This document shows, piece by piece, positions 47,251-59,294 of a stretch of DNA of 64,000 nucleotides (the stretch's first letter is position 1; each line of letters opens with the position of its first letter). The notes beneath the pieces were generated by a model, which made no database searches, was not told the DNA's origin, and was given only the letters and a program-made list of their open reading frames with translations. The position numbers were made by a program, and so were the translations under genes. Source of the DNA: Vermamoeba vermiformis (lineage: Eukaryota; Tubulinea; Echinamoebida); assembly GCA_045837725.1 (NCBI GenBank), contig JBEWZL010000044.1:372001-436000 (forward strand). Direction: 5' to 3'.

Positions 47251-50200
47251 TTAAAACAAGAATGAAACAAGGCCCATCATAGCGATATTCGCAAACACTC
47301 TAGTAGCGCTGCTAACAACTCCGCGATCTCGTGGTGCGTTGAGTGCGATCGGGTTGTTCGTTGTGGGCGGAGTGACTGCTTTAGAACCCGACTGTTCATC
47401 TGTTGCAGAGGTAAGATATCAAGTGATAATAATATACGAGTACGTACTTGCTGGCGGCACTGTGGTCACTGAAGCGACTGCAGCGGTAGGCACGCGCGAG
47501 GCGAAGGTCGTGAAACCTGTTTGCACAAAGTCCAGAACGACTTGCGAGGACGAATCAGCGCTAGTTTGATCAGCTTTGACAACTACAGTGATCACCGATG
47601 AAGTTGATTGGCGCTTCGTGGAGGCAGAGAAAGTGACATTCAGTCTGGCGCGCGCAATTTGCATCACATCGGAGAGATTTCCGATGAGACTGTCGGATAT
47701 CGCGAGCAGTTGTTCGACAGTAGCTGAAGAGGTCATTTGGAAGGTCACATCTACACGTCAAGGTCAGTCTTGGACGGGTGATAATATGAATGAAAACTAC
47801 CTTGTGGACAACGAAGTTCTTCGGCAGCAATGTCAAAGGTGAGCTTAAAGCCGTCAAGGTACCACGAGACTTGTTGCGCAGTGGTTGTGATGACCTATTG
47901 AACGATATTAATGTGAGTACTGACAGCTGTGTTTTAGGCACGTACATTGAAGGCACTTTGAGGATAAGTGAACGGACGGCCAGTAATGAATAGAGCGACT
48001 TTGTTTGGCACATTGACGTTCAAGAAGTTGACCTCATCGCTCAGTGTGACATTGGTCGATTGGTCATTGACGTAAGTCATGTACGCCGTGTATTGATTGT
48101 TGGCGTACTCAACACATTGCACGATAGGTGTCACGCGGAGTCCGACACAAGCACTGAGCTCTTGATCGCACAATGGAGTCGGTGCAGCACAGTTACAAGT
48201 GGCGGAGCTCGAAGGGGCAGAGAGAGGAGCAGTGCTGGGGGCAGTGGGAGCTGAGCCGACAGGAGCTGAGGAAGGCACTGAAGGTGCTTGAGGCACGGTT
48301 GTCGGTGCGGCTTGAGGGGCACTGGAAGTTGGAGCAGATTGAGGCGCACTAGCACTCGGAGTTGATTGAGGAGCGCTGCTTGACGGAGTCGACACCGGGG
48401 CGGTTGAAGTGGGAGCACTGGTGGGTGCTGCAGGAATGATCGGTCGAGTGATGAATGGCTTGATGTTGTTTTCTGCATTCGAGTGAGGTCAGTTCTATCC
48501 ACTATTGTACTGGAATATACTTACCATTAAACACACGGCAGTTAGCAATACTATCAGCGCAGTCAGTTTGAGACGTGGCCGAGCAACAGGGCTGTTTGGT
48601 CACATTTAACGCTAGTACTTTCTATTGCCGAAGTTAGTGAATGCGTCGATACAGCGTTCTTGAAAGCTTACCAAGGTGGCACAATCGACGTTAACTGTAG
48701 CAGTTACTTCATTTGGGAACGCTCCTGTGCTAAAACAGTACAGATAGCAGTAGTACTTCGCAATGACCGATTCGCACTGGCTGTTAACGACCATATTATT
48801 GATGCAATCACGTTCCGGAGATCTCGCAAGCAATTGGGCGGGACCGATTGCGTAATAAGTGTAGTATAGGTAGTAGCGGGATGCAGTCATTTCGTTATCG
48901 GGCATGAACTTGCACTCGCCGCAGTCACAGACGAGATTTCTTCCACAATCAGATGTCACATTACAACTGGTCGGATAATCGCACACGCCATTAGTAGAAC
49001 AGAATCCGACGGCACATTCGGCATCACCTGTGCAGACTTCACCCTGGGAGCGCATTAGATTAGAATGCTTTCAAGTGTCAGAAATACTTGCAATTGCGCT
49101 GTAGAACTGCGGACAGACGCCATTCTGGCACGGACGTGCGCTGTTGAAGCAAGCGTATGTCGAATTGCACTTTTCACCCGAGAACGCGATTCCGTAGCAC
49201 TTGTTGTTGAGACACTGGCCGTTGGGGCATTGCGCGGTGACATTGCAGGCGCCTCCAAGTGATGACATGGGCAAACAAACAGATCCGCTGCAGATAGATG
49301 ATTGGCAAGCCCTGGCAGTGCCAAAGTTGCAGCTCTCGCCGTTCGGTAAACTATTTGGGGCGATGCAAGTGTAGTTAACATGACACACGTCAGCCGGACT
49401 ACAATTGCCCTGGAAGCACGGTTCTCCCTGGAATTGTGTCAGCACCCGCAGACGTTAGCGATCGAATACTTTACCCTCGCTGGATAGGTGCACGCGTTGT
49501 TGATACAGTCCATGTTGTTGCACTGGGTTTGATCGGCGCAGTATTCGCCAGCCTCGCCCTTCTTCATACAAGTGGATGCAGAGCTTGACGACGACTGACG
49601 GCACACGTAATCGAGACATTGTCCTTGGTAGCTGCACTGTTCTCCCAAGGACTTGAGCGGTTGGCAGATTCCATCAAAACATCCAGAGCCTGATAGCAAT
49701 TAGAAGTCGATCGGTTGAATTTGCAAACAACGTACCTGGCACGCAGTAAAACGAGTAGGAGCAAGCAGTGCCGAGAGGATTATAGTCGCACAAGTTGGTT
49801 GTTGCGTTGCAGTACTTGGTAACGCACGATGAATCGCAGGGACCACCGGGAGTGAAGTAACTGAAAGGAGGAGTGGAAGATACCAACTCTGTTCGCTGTT
49901 AGCATGACTGAAAACTTCCAACGTGATCACTTACCGCACTTATTGGCAACACAAACAACCGAGTACCCCGAACCCGGAGAAAAGGTACAATCGCTGGCTG
50001 TATTGCAAGTGCAATTGGGGCCATTATAGACGCAGATACCGTTTTTGCACCCCAGGCCTGAAGGACATCTGATTCAAAAGTGTGGCGGTTAGTCGCAGGA
50101 TGTAAATTAATGTTTTCAACCAGACTCGTACTTTTGACAAGGGCACGCTTCTCCTAATGATGGCAAAGGAGCGCATTCGTTGTTACAGCAGTAAAACCCT

Positions 50201-50304
50201 TCGTCGCACTGTGTGCTTGTAGTGCAACCCTTGCACGAATCGGCGTGGGTGAAGCTGAAGAGCAAGCACAGAGACAGTGCTAACGCGGCGATTGAATATT
50301 TCAT
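47251..50304 (-). CDS. Secreted Cys-rich surface protein with Ser/Pro/Ala mucin-like stalk and GPI-type C-terminus
   Basis: The product starts with a signal peptide (M-K-Y-S-I-A-A-L-A-L-S-L-C-L-L-F-S-F). An in-frame ATG four codons upstream (50316) is an alternative start. Repeated Cys-rich modules follow over about 50250-48600 with the recurring pattern G-x-x-C-x-x-x-x-x-C-x-x-G-x-C, for example G-E-Q-C-S-Y-Q-G-Q-C and G-E-K-C-N-S-T-Y-A-C. A Ser/Ala/Pro/Thr stalk (about 48450-48190) leads to a second extracellular domain with several N-x-S/T sites. The last exon (47410-47251) ends in a short hydrophobic tail, V-F-A-N-I-A-M-M-G-L-V-S-F-L-F, with no residue after it, as in GPI-anchor signals. 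A role in adhesion or surface protection is only inferred. About eight introns are present. Confidence 0.78.
48190..48450 (-). repeat. Ser/Ala/Pro-rich repeat tract encoding the stalk
   Basis: A degenerate repeat encoding units such as S-A-P-Q-S-T-P and S-S-A-P-Q-A-A-P, about 80 residues long. Its composition suggests an O-glycosylated extended stalk. Repeats of this type often vary in length between strains. Confidence 0.8.
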
Positions 50305-50802
50305 GGTCACTGTCATGGTGTCGCGTTGCGGTTGATGTTACGAATGGTGTGGTAATTCGCTTTTTCTTTTTGTGTTTGTTTTGTGTCCACAAAAGAAAGA
50401 ATTGCTCTCACCTCGTCGGAGATTCGCCGCCAATTTCATTTCTTCGTTTTGAGAGCTGATAATTTAACGCGTTGAACTCGTCATGAAATTGGCTGAGAAT
50501 GTCTGGGTCCATTACTCACAGATTTAATTTTACGAATGCAAGCGAAGAATTACGTCACCAGTTCTTTTGAATCGATGATGATATTCCAAACGCATCGTAA
50601 GTTGTTACCCACGAAATAGTGTGGTTATGATGCGCAGAGATTAACTTTGTGCAGGAAGAGAATTGCCATAGATGGTAATTCGTACAAAATATCTCCGCTT
50701 TGTTTTTCTGAAGATTTTACACGTTTATGAGTCCAAGTAAGAAAATAATTGTGGCGTTACGCACGGATAATATAGTCCTCATAGCAGCTCGATCCTCAAC
50801 TC
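50305..50802. other. Intergenic region; no gene seen
   Basis: About 500 bp holding the promoter of the Cys-rich protein gene (minus strand) and the 3' flank of the first F-box-like gene. It is AT-rich, and I see no supported open frame or RNA gene. Confidence 0.4.
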
Positions 50803-53800
50803 CTACTGCAAATATTTTTCATCGAGCACATAGCAAGCAGTTCCGGCTGCATTGTTAACTGTTTTGATCCACAACACATGACGTGCCGCCTTCGCTGTGC
50901 AAAATGCCCATGGATCGAGAACCATTTTGATCTCTTCGACGACTTGCAGCCCTTTGCCGGTAAATTGGATGCGCGCGAGACCTCCTTGGACCTCCACCCA
51001 CACGGCGTGATCGAGCAGATAGTCCTCGCCTAGTGACAGCCGCTGTCCAACGGACACTGTGTAGACGGTGTTTCCAGTCATGTACATGACGCTGTTTTGC
51101 GCAACGAACCACTTGCCACCGTGTCTGTCGATCAGACGCATCTCCCCATTGAGTACTTGGCCGCTCTTGCATGCGTAGGTGCGGAAGTCACATGCAATGT
51201 ACACCTCGCCACTCTTGTCGTAGAACGCACTGTGAGTGAAAAATCCTGCGCCACTGACGGCACAAGAGGTCAGCCAATAAGAACGCGCAATGAACTATGT
51301 CTTACCCCGGTATTCTGTCCACAGGTATTGGAACAGGTGTGTCTTCGACGATTAACGACCCATTCTGCACACGCAACAACATGCTCTTGTAGTAAACACT
51401 CAACAACACTGCCGTGCCATTGCCGAGGGGTGCAATTTTGTACATGGTGACCCAATCGTGCTCTTTAGACTTATGCACCGTAGTATCCACTAACATCAAC
51501 TTGTCACGCGTTCGAACCCCAGCCTGAGTAGTGAAGTTAGTCATATCGCCAGCAGTCGTGCAATACCTTTGAGTAGTCCAAACACCACAGATTGCCTTGT
51601 CCATCGTTAATAATGTTGTGGGAATCAGCGTACGAGGGAATGGGCGGATAGGGCAGTACTTCAACGAGCTTGTCGTAGTACGCGTCAGCTAACGAGCACA
51701 TATCTGCAGCTTGGAAAGTCTCGCCTTTGTAATGCAACGTGTAACTAGTCTTGCTGTGTCCGATGATGTATGCTCCCTCTGTGAAAAACAACGCGTTACA
51801 ACAGGACAGGAATGACAACTCTAACAGGGGTACCTTTGCCGTAGATAAAAGCATCGAACGCTGGCAGCTCCAAGTTAGAGGGCTTTGGAAGGTTGAGCCC
51901 GTCCCAATAAGAATTTTTCAAGTAGATACCACCGCTCGGTGATGGATAAGATGGATAAGGTTCGTTGATGTACTTCATTGCTGGAATACCTTCGCGATGG
52001 ACAAACTTGACGCTCGTGTCGAGAACATTCCCGTCGCGTAAATAGATCACTGCAGCGTTATTAGCGGATTTTCTAATCTTGCAAATACGTACGCGGTACT
52101 TTTCTGCGCGACAATTCTGTTGTCTTGGAGCCGACGTGCATCACACCGAGATGAAAGTTGTTCGCTGTTTCAGTGCAGTGGTAGGGCTCAACATTTGTGC
52201 CATCGAGCGAAGCTGCAACGATCTTCTTCTCGTCTGAAAAGTAAATAATACCGTCTTTGATCGTGTTGTTGGACTTCTCGTTGAGATCACTCATGCGAGT
52301 CGATTTTAACAGGCGGTGCACGGTGGGCGGAAGCTCGTTGGGCAGTTGGTTGTTGCCCGTTGACTCCAACAACACTGACTTATCGGAGAAGCACAGCACG
52401 GCACGAGTGTTGTCGTGAGACTTGGCGAATATTGTGCTAGCAGCAGTCAAGTCTTTTAGGACGACTTTTTTCGGTGCTTCAGTGTTCTAATTGAAGTAAT
52501 TATTATCAATTGCATCTTCGAGGAGTCAATTCTTACATCGACTGGCTCTTCGAGCACGAAGGTTTGATTGCCGTAGCTGATCCAGATCTGTCGCACTTTG
52601 CCGTACACGCGCACGAACATGTCTTTGATAGCAGGCACTTCAGAGACATTCGTCCACTTGCTGCCATCGTAACTCCAATACCCTGACCAAGTCTTAGCAT
52701 ATATAGACTATAAGAATGGCCACAACAAGTTAGTACCTATAGTGCGGTCACTGTACCCCTGTGCACTCCAAACGAAGACTTTGCCAGTGATGTCAGAGGT
52801 CATTTGAATAATTGGACAAAAGTTGGGGCTGCTCGACACCTTGTTCAGCTCGTAGTTGATCTTATAGATCGGATGATATTCAAAGTGCTCAGGAGCGTCA
52901 GGATGGATCACGTGCACGCCGAAATTATCGCCGAAAAAGAATCGACCTTGTTTGTCCAACAAGGCGAGCTGTTCGAACAACTGGCGCCCATCACCTATGA
53001 CGTGAAAGTGACCGCTACGCTCTTCTGGTAGCTTTAGACCGGCCTCAATTGAAGATTTAGGTTTGACCGTCACGTGCTCGGTGGCACTGATCGCGTGCAC
53101 AGTGTACTGATTGCCGTATCTGAACCACAATCGATCTCTGCCGTCAAATCCAATCAATCTGATGGTGCGGCCGCCAATCACCACCGTGCTAGTGCGTGTT
53201 AATACGAGCTGTTGGTGAGGGTGGGAATATACTTACGGATCTGTCTTCTGCAGGGCGCGTCTGACCTCCAAAGTGAACTCTTCAATTGAGGGAGCACCGA
53301 ACATGAACGAATCGTAAGTCCAAAAGAACAATTGTCCGGTCCTGTGACGCACGACTGGTGGCATGATTTTGCCTTGGGTAACCGATATCTTGCTCAGTTG
53401 AGAGGGGCGCAAGTGCTTCACCCTATCAACAAATCGGCGTGCAGATCTGAACCAAAGTTCAGCTGCGCGTTGAGATACAAACGAAAGGTTAATGGTGCCT
53501 CGGTGGGGATCTCTTTTAACTAAAGCCTTATTAAAACTAATGTTTTTCGCGATTTTTGTACTAACCTTGCAGGCCTCCAGTAATGACTAATAGTTGTGCA
53601 TCAATTGACGGAATGGAGAACTAAGGACAAAAATTACTCATTTAAAAATCAATTTCAAATTACTTCGAAATTATTTGAAGCTCCATCGCAACCAGCTGGC
53701 ACCACTGCTGCTTGGCAATAAGAATAAACATCGTCTTCTAAAAATTCTTCCGCATTCTCTATCAAAGTTTCTCTCCAAAGTTTGTTAATCCGCAGGCAAC

Positions 53801-53876
53801 GGCTCAACGTTAACTTATCTTCTTTTATAACGTGTAATATAGTGAAAATCAGCTCAGGAATATCGAGAGCCGCCAT
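50803..53876 (-). CDS. F-box-like protein with a large repeat-containing C-terminal region (paralogue A)
   Basis: A product of about 850 residues in roughly ten exons. The N-terminus, M-A-A-L-D-I-P-E-L-I-F-T-I-L, followed by L-S-R-C-L-R-I-N-K-L-W-R-E-T-L, matches the L-P-x-x-L and V-N-x-x-W pattern of F-boxes, which bind Skp1 in SCF ubiquitin ligases. The start at 53876 is supported by context (ACAATGG) and by the paralogue. The remainder carries recurring segments, among them G-F-D-G-R-D-R-L-W-F-R-Y-G, Q-I-W-I-S-Y-G-N-Q and K-V-F-V-W-S-A, that suggest a beta-rich, possibly propeller fold. It lies just downstream of a homologous gene in the same orientation (54124-57388). The substrate is unknown. 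Confidence 0.72.
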
Positions 53877-54123
53877 TGTTAACAATTACAGCTGGTACTT
53901 TTGTTTGGCTTGGGATAAAAATGCCACTTTCCATTTTTGATGGAACTTTCTGACCGAAAAAACGACGAAATGCCGGTACGTTGAGGGGGGTAATAACATG
54001 TCTGACCTGTGTTATGATATAAACGCGATCCAGCGGTACGTTGATGTTTTTAACAGCCCATTTATTCTACGTGTTTCATTGCATTTAATTTTTGTTCTGT
54101 GTTCTTGAGCACGAGCAAGGCAA

Positions 54124-57100
54124 CTATTTGAAGTGCTTCTCTTCGAGCACCAAGCAACAGCACGATTCGTAGTCCGTGCCCCACAACACGTGCCGTCCAT
54201 TCGACACTACTGAACGCGAGCAGTGTGGCACAACCATCTTCAATTGTTCGGTGATTTCAAGTCCTGTGCCATTGAATTTGACACGCGTCAAGCCACCGTC
54301 GACATGTAGCCACACAGAGTGATCAACGGCAAAATCTTCACCAATCACCTGTTGTCTGAGTGAAATTTCTAGTTTGAACTCAGCAGTGCCTTGATCAGGT
54401 CTGTAAATGAGTGTAGACGGAAAATTCGCGTTGATTCTATCTTGGTAAAACCATTTGTCGTTGTGTCTGTCGATGAGCAACAGTTTGCCCGTGAGAACTG
54501 TCATTGGATGTGCGCGTGCCTGATAGGTCTTGTAGTGCATGCCGTTGGCGTCGTAATCCATGCTCCACTCCTCACTCAGCACGTACACTTCACCTCGTTT
54601 GTCATAGAGCCCATAGTACGGCCAACCTCCAGTTCTGTATGTAGATTGGTTAGCGAGTTTAAGTTCAACACTTGTGTCGCCATGTCTTACTGCGCGAAGT
54701 GCTCCACGCCGATGGGAGTGTACTCAACGTCGAATGATTGAGTCTGTTTGTTGATCTTCAACACGAGACCTTTGTACTTGTAAATCAATACAACTGCACT
54801 GCCATTGCCGAGTGGTTCGATGGCCAATATCTTCAGGGGGTCCTTTTCTGAGGGTGGGCGATGTATCGAAGTATCGAGACGTATGAACCCTTCGGGTGTG
54901 CGAACAGATATCTAAATTGTAATTGATCAGTCGTTAAGAATGACAAACAAAGGTGTGTTTTGTACTTTGCCTGAATCCCAGATCCAAAGGTTGCCAAGGC
55001 CGTCATGAACAACATAAAAGTTGCTGAAAAGTTGAATTGATGAACGATGAGGTGGATACGGCAACAGTTTGATGAGCATGTCGTAGTGCTTGTCCACGAG
55101 TTCTTCGAGCCCTTCGGCTACTAGAGTCTTGCCATGTTGATGGATGAACGTCTCGTAGATGTCGCGAGTGATCATTAGGCCTGGTACTGTAATTAATAAC
55201 ATCACTACTATTAAAAGGTCCTACCATCGTCGCCATAAATTACATCACTGAAATTAGTAAATATCACCTCGCCTGGCTGCACTAGAGGCAATTGATTCGC
55301 CTCCCACTGATACAACTGCTTGTCCATCGAGGAATAGAAATACAAATGACCCTCTGGGTTTGGTGATGCTGCGCGTGCTTTCAAGTTGTTGACGTACAGA
55401 CCAGGCACGCCACTGAAGTCCACAAACTTGACACTCGTGTCCATCAAGTACGTCATATTGCCCGCTTTCAAGTAGATCACTATTCAATAGTTAGTTGACA
55501 CGTGGTTAGTACTATTGATTATCGAACTGACTCGGTACTGGCTTGCTATATTTGCGTGCCTTCTTGACAACAAAATGGACGCGTGGATTTGACAGTGTTT
55601 CAGTGCAAGAGAAGTTCGTGACCGTATTGCCGTCCAATGATGCTGCGACAATCTTCGTGTCGTCTGAGAAGTACATAATATCGTCCATTAACATATTGTT
55701 GCCCCAACCGGCTTTTGCAAGGTCAATGCCACTAAGTAACTTGTGCAGTTTGTCGGGCAGAGTTTGAGGCTCTCGCTGCTTGTGCTTCGAGTCCAATAAC
55801 AACGACTTGGTGCCAATGAAGGCCACTGACTCATGTCTGTCCGCTGATTGTGCCACAATGCGACTGTGGTATGCACTAGTAACGCCTGTCAGTTCTTCCA
55901 ACGGCACCGACACTGGTTTTGCATCACCCTATCGAATATTAGCTCGCAATCAAAAGGGAACTTGAGTACTTACTGCTAGAGGCTCTTCAAGAATTTTTAC
56001 ATCCCGACCTAAAACCAACCAGATCTGCCTTTTGTCTTCGAGAACTCTCACGGCAATGCTGTGGATGCTATCTCTACCCAAATCCACATTCTTCCATTGT
56101 CTTCCATCGTAAGTCCAATAGCCTGCCGAGCATAACAGTTTGTCACAAAGTGTCAAGAAGATAAAATTGAACTTACTACCCATTCCTGCTTTACTCCACA
56201 CGAACAATTTTCCCGTGACATCGACATACTTAAACAGCGGGGAGAACACTTCATTGCCCTCGTGGGATATATTCTTTTCATAAGTAACTTTGTACGTTGA
56301 GTGGTAGTCGAAGTGATTGGGCGAATCAGCGTGAATGATATGCACGCCAATACTATCACTGACATAAAATCTGTTCTCGTGATCTAGTGCGCATATCGGT
56401 TCTGCATTTCCGTTGATTTCGCCAGTGTGAAAGTACTTCCAATGAGGCTTTTCTTTACGTTCGGGCAGACCTGCTTCAGCACGAGTTTTCGCGTTGAGAG
56501 TGACGTATTCGTGCTCTCCTAGACCATGCAGCACATCTGAATGGCTCAATTTGAACCAAATTCTGTCGCGGCCGTCAAATCCGACCAATCCTAAGCCACC
56601 AGCACCAACTACAACCTGCCTATTGATAATCAATTAACGATGTTGCACAAGTGAATCTCTTACGGTTCTGTGGATTTGAACGCCTTCAATAGCTCTTCCT
56701 TAGCCTGGTTAAGTTCTCTATTCTTGTGCGTGTCCCACACCCAGAACCACAGCTGGCCTGTTTTGGGTCGGACAATTGGAGCCATCAGTTTTCCGCCCGC
56801 AAATGAAGTCGTGCGCTCACTACCGGACCAATCGATAGGAGTCAGTGGCTGAGGTCTATTCTGCGGCTCTACATCGATATATCTACGCGCTGTTTGGAAC
56901 CATTTTTCAGCTATGGTACGAGATCTGAACGACAGTTTGTTGCCTTCTTGTCGAATCACTACCAATAGTTACTTAAAATAATAAAGAGTCGATATATACC
57001 CTCTATAGCGCCAGCTATGATCAGAAGTTGTGCTTGGTAGCCTGGAACACGAAACTAGTTACAATATATTAATTGTTAATTCTTATAATCAAAGAGAATC

Positions 57101-57388
57101 TATTTTTAAAGACTCCAATGCAGCCAGTAATTACAACAATTATTCTGCATTTTCTTTCAATTTTTTGACATTTACCTCAAAATTCTTTTCTCCTGGACAG
57201 CCCACTTTGACGGTTGCGCCTTGGCTTTGCGCATAAGTATCTTCGTCTAATAATTGATGCGCATTTTCAATCACGATTTCTCGCCACGGCTTATTAACAC
57301 TCAAGCACCGAGTAAATGCCAAACTGTCTTCTTTTACGAACGAAAGAACATTGAGAAGGAGCTCAGGGAGGTCAAATATTGTGGTCAT
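54124..57388 (-). CDS. F-box-like protein with a large repeat-containing C-terminal region (paralogue B)
   Basis: The homologue of the preceding entry, in tandem, 247 bp away. The N-terminus (M-T-T-I-F-D-L-P-E-L-L-L-N-V-L, then C-L-S-V-N-K-P-W-R-E-I-V) is a clearer F-box. Shared blocks with paralogue A include G-F-D-G-R-D-R-I-W-F-K, K-L-F-V-W-S-K, R-Q-I-W-L-V-L-G and the C-terminal V-L-E-E-K-H-F-K (A: V-L-D-E-K-Y-L-Q). Exon layout is also parallel. Sequence has diverged strongly outside these blocks, so the duplication is not recent. The likely function is substrate recruitment to an SCF-type ubiquitin ligase, with the C-terminal region as reader. Confidence 0.72.
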
Positions 57389-57481
57389 TACTTGTGGGCT
57401 CTAATGTGGTAATGATCGCAAGAACTTTGAAATTTGGGTACCATGGGACGCGTCCCATTTTATTTTACACTTGTGGGATGA

Positions 57482-58897
57482 TTACGTGATAAACAGCTTG
57501 ACCTTATTCGTAATATCAGAGCGACATATAATACATTTATCGACTCTCAAGCTGCACTCTTGGCACACGCAGAAATGTCCACATCTGCGACCCAGTTTAA
57601 TGCGTGGTATGGTTAACGATAATTACTCGGTACTTACGGCACGAATGCCACTTCGCACAGCCCATCGTTACAGACCTGGCACTCTGGTATCTCGTGTGCT
57701 TTCTTCTCGCGTGTCGGTTGTTGGATCTGTCAAAAGTACCGTTAGACTTGATCGAACAAAGTTCATATGAATTACCCTCACGTGATTACTGTTATTAAGG
57801 GCTTGAGCGCTGCTGTTAGCACTGCCCACACTCGAATTGCTGTTAGTCAGCGCTGTGCTGGCCCGCAAATTGTTGTTGATTTCAGCCGCGTTTTCAAGTC
57901 GTCTTTGCAGCTCATTAATTTCACGCTGGGCGACAATAAGTTGCGAGCGCATCTGTTCTGTTTCTTCACGCCGAGCTCTTCTCTCGTCCTCTAAAGCCCG
58001 TCTGATATAAGTGAGTCACTAGTCTCATATTCTATCGTTCAAAGTGCGTACCTCAGTACCTGGAGTTGATTCATGACTTGATCTGCGTAGGTTTCTGACT
58101 CGCGTATAGTGGTGAGAAAATTGTTGGTAACCTTAATATTGTTAGTACGCCTCGATTACTATATACAACACTTACCATTCCTATGCGCTCTGAAATTGAA
58201 GCGAGATCTGCCCGTGTCAATTCTGCGATTTGCGATATGGATGCTACGTCAGCTGGACGAGGTCGAGGAATAGCAGGTAAATTATTTTGCTCGACGTTAT
58301 GTTGTGAGTTCAATAACTGCTCTCGTTGTGCATTCTCTATTGCTTTTTGGTGCTTTACAAATTGCACTTCCTCGGCCAGACTAGATCCACGTTAAATTAT
58401 TGAAACAAGGAAATATTGAACATTGGCGGTACGTACTCTGGGTCTACTTCGATTGGATGTTTTTTGAGCTTGTTGGCGCGCTCGAGAACCTTCTTTTTCG
58501 TCGGCGTCATGGTGCTTTTGCTCAAATCCGACTCACTTGCCGAATTAGGCTCTCTTCTTGCATGGTCGTCCATTATCATATTTACATTATTGCTATTATT
58601 AGCAGGCAGTGGGTTGTTGTGGTTATTATTTACAAGCAAGTTGGAATTGTTATTTCCAACAGAGCTAGAATTATTCGAGTTATTCGAATATTCATTATAT
58701 ATTCCCCGTAGAGAGGGTAAGGTACCGTGGCTCGGCATCTGGATCGAGGTACTGAATGGTGGAATTAATGGTGAGCCTGGAGGAACGTGAGCATAATTTT
58801 GGCCATAGTTAGGAACTGGAGGAGACCAAGGAAATACTGGCGCAATATTTTGCGAATAATTATTGGCTGGCTGTGGATAGTAATAGTTTGGATTCAT
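57482..58897 (-). CDS. RING-finger protein with coiled coil and Asn-rich N-terminus
   Basis: About 385 residues in several exons. The N-terminal region is rich in Pro, Tyr and Asn (M-N-P-N-Y-Y-Y-P-Q-P), with Asn runs at 58570-58680. A basic stretch (T-P-T-K-K-K-V-L-E-R) precedes coiled-coil segments (about 58370-57880). The C-terminus is a RING finger split by an intron: E-C-Q-V-C-N-D, then C-G-H-F-C-V-C-Q-E-C and C-I-I-C-R-S-D-I. It closely resembles the IAP/neuralized-type RINGs with a short C-terminal tail (K-V-K-L-F-I-T). E3 ubiquitin ligase activity is likely; targets are unknown. Its stop codon is about 93 bp from the start of F-box-like paralogue B. Confidence 0.85.
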
Positions 58898-59294
58898 TTT
58901 CGGCGATCTCTTTCTTTATTCACTTGGCCATTCAAAGCAATTTGCACTCGCTATCAAGCATAGCCTAAAGTTAACTAGCTCCCTAACAAATAATAATAGC
59001 TATTGTGCTAGTCCAATTGATCAACAAAATCAAATTGTGGCATTCACCGTGAGCGGGAAAGTCAATAGTAAGAACAGTTTTCTATTCTACTCAAGAATAA
59101 GAATTGAAACAAATGCATTGATAAGTCTACGGTGCTCACTTTTTTGTTTTGTTGAGCGTTGGTTCAAATTTCCTATCTTTCCGTTTATTTTATTTTATTC
59201 TCGCAAAGAAGTTACATATATGTATGTTACTTATGGCGTTGTTGCATTAATACTAGTATGCTGAATTGAACTGAACTGAATTACGGCAAGCAAA
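58898..59294. promoter_or_regulatory. Divergent intergenic region between the RING and GT14 genes
   Basis: About 400 bp between divergent start codons, AT-rich, presumably holding both promoters. A 75-codon open frame at 59037-59264 has no domain or splice support. Nothing else stands out. Confidence 0.4.

Noticed and set aside
48190-48450. CRISPR-like or satellite array
   Set aside because: The repeats are degenerate, in frame and encode a Ser/Ala/Pro stalk; there are no spacers.
53876-53885. Start of F-box-like paralogue A at 53885
   Set aside because: That codon is TTG. The ATG at 53876 has a better context and aligns with the start of paralogue B.
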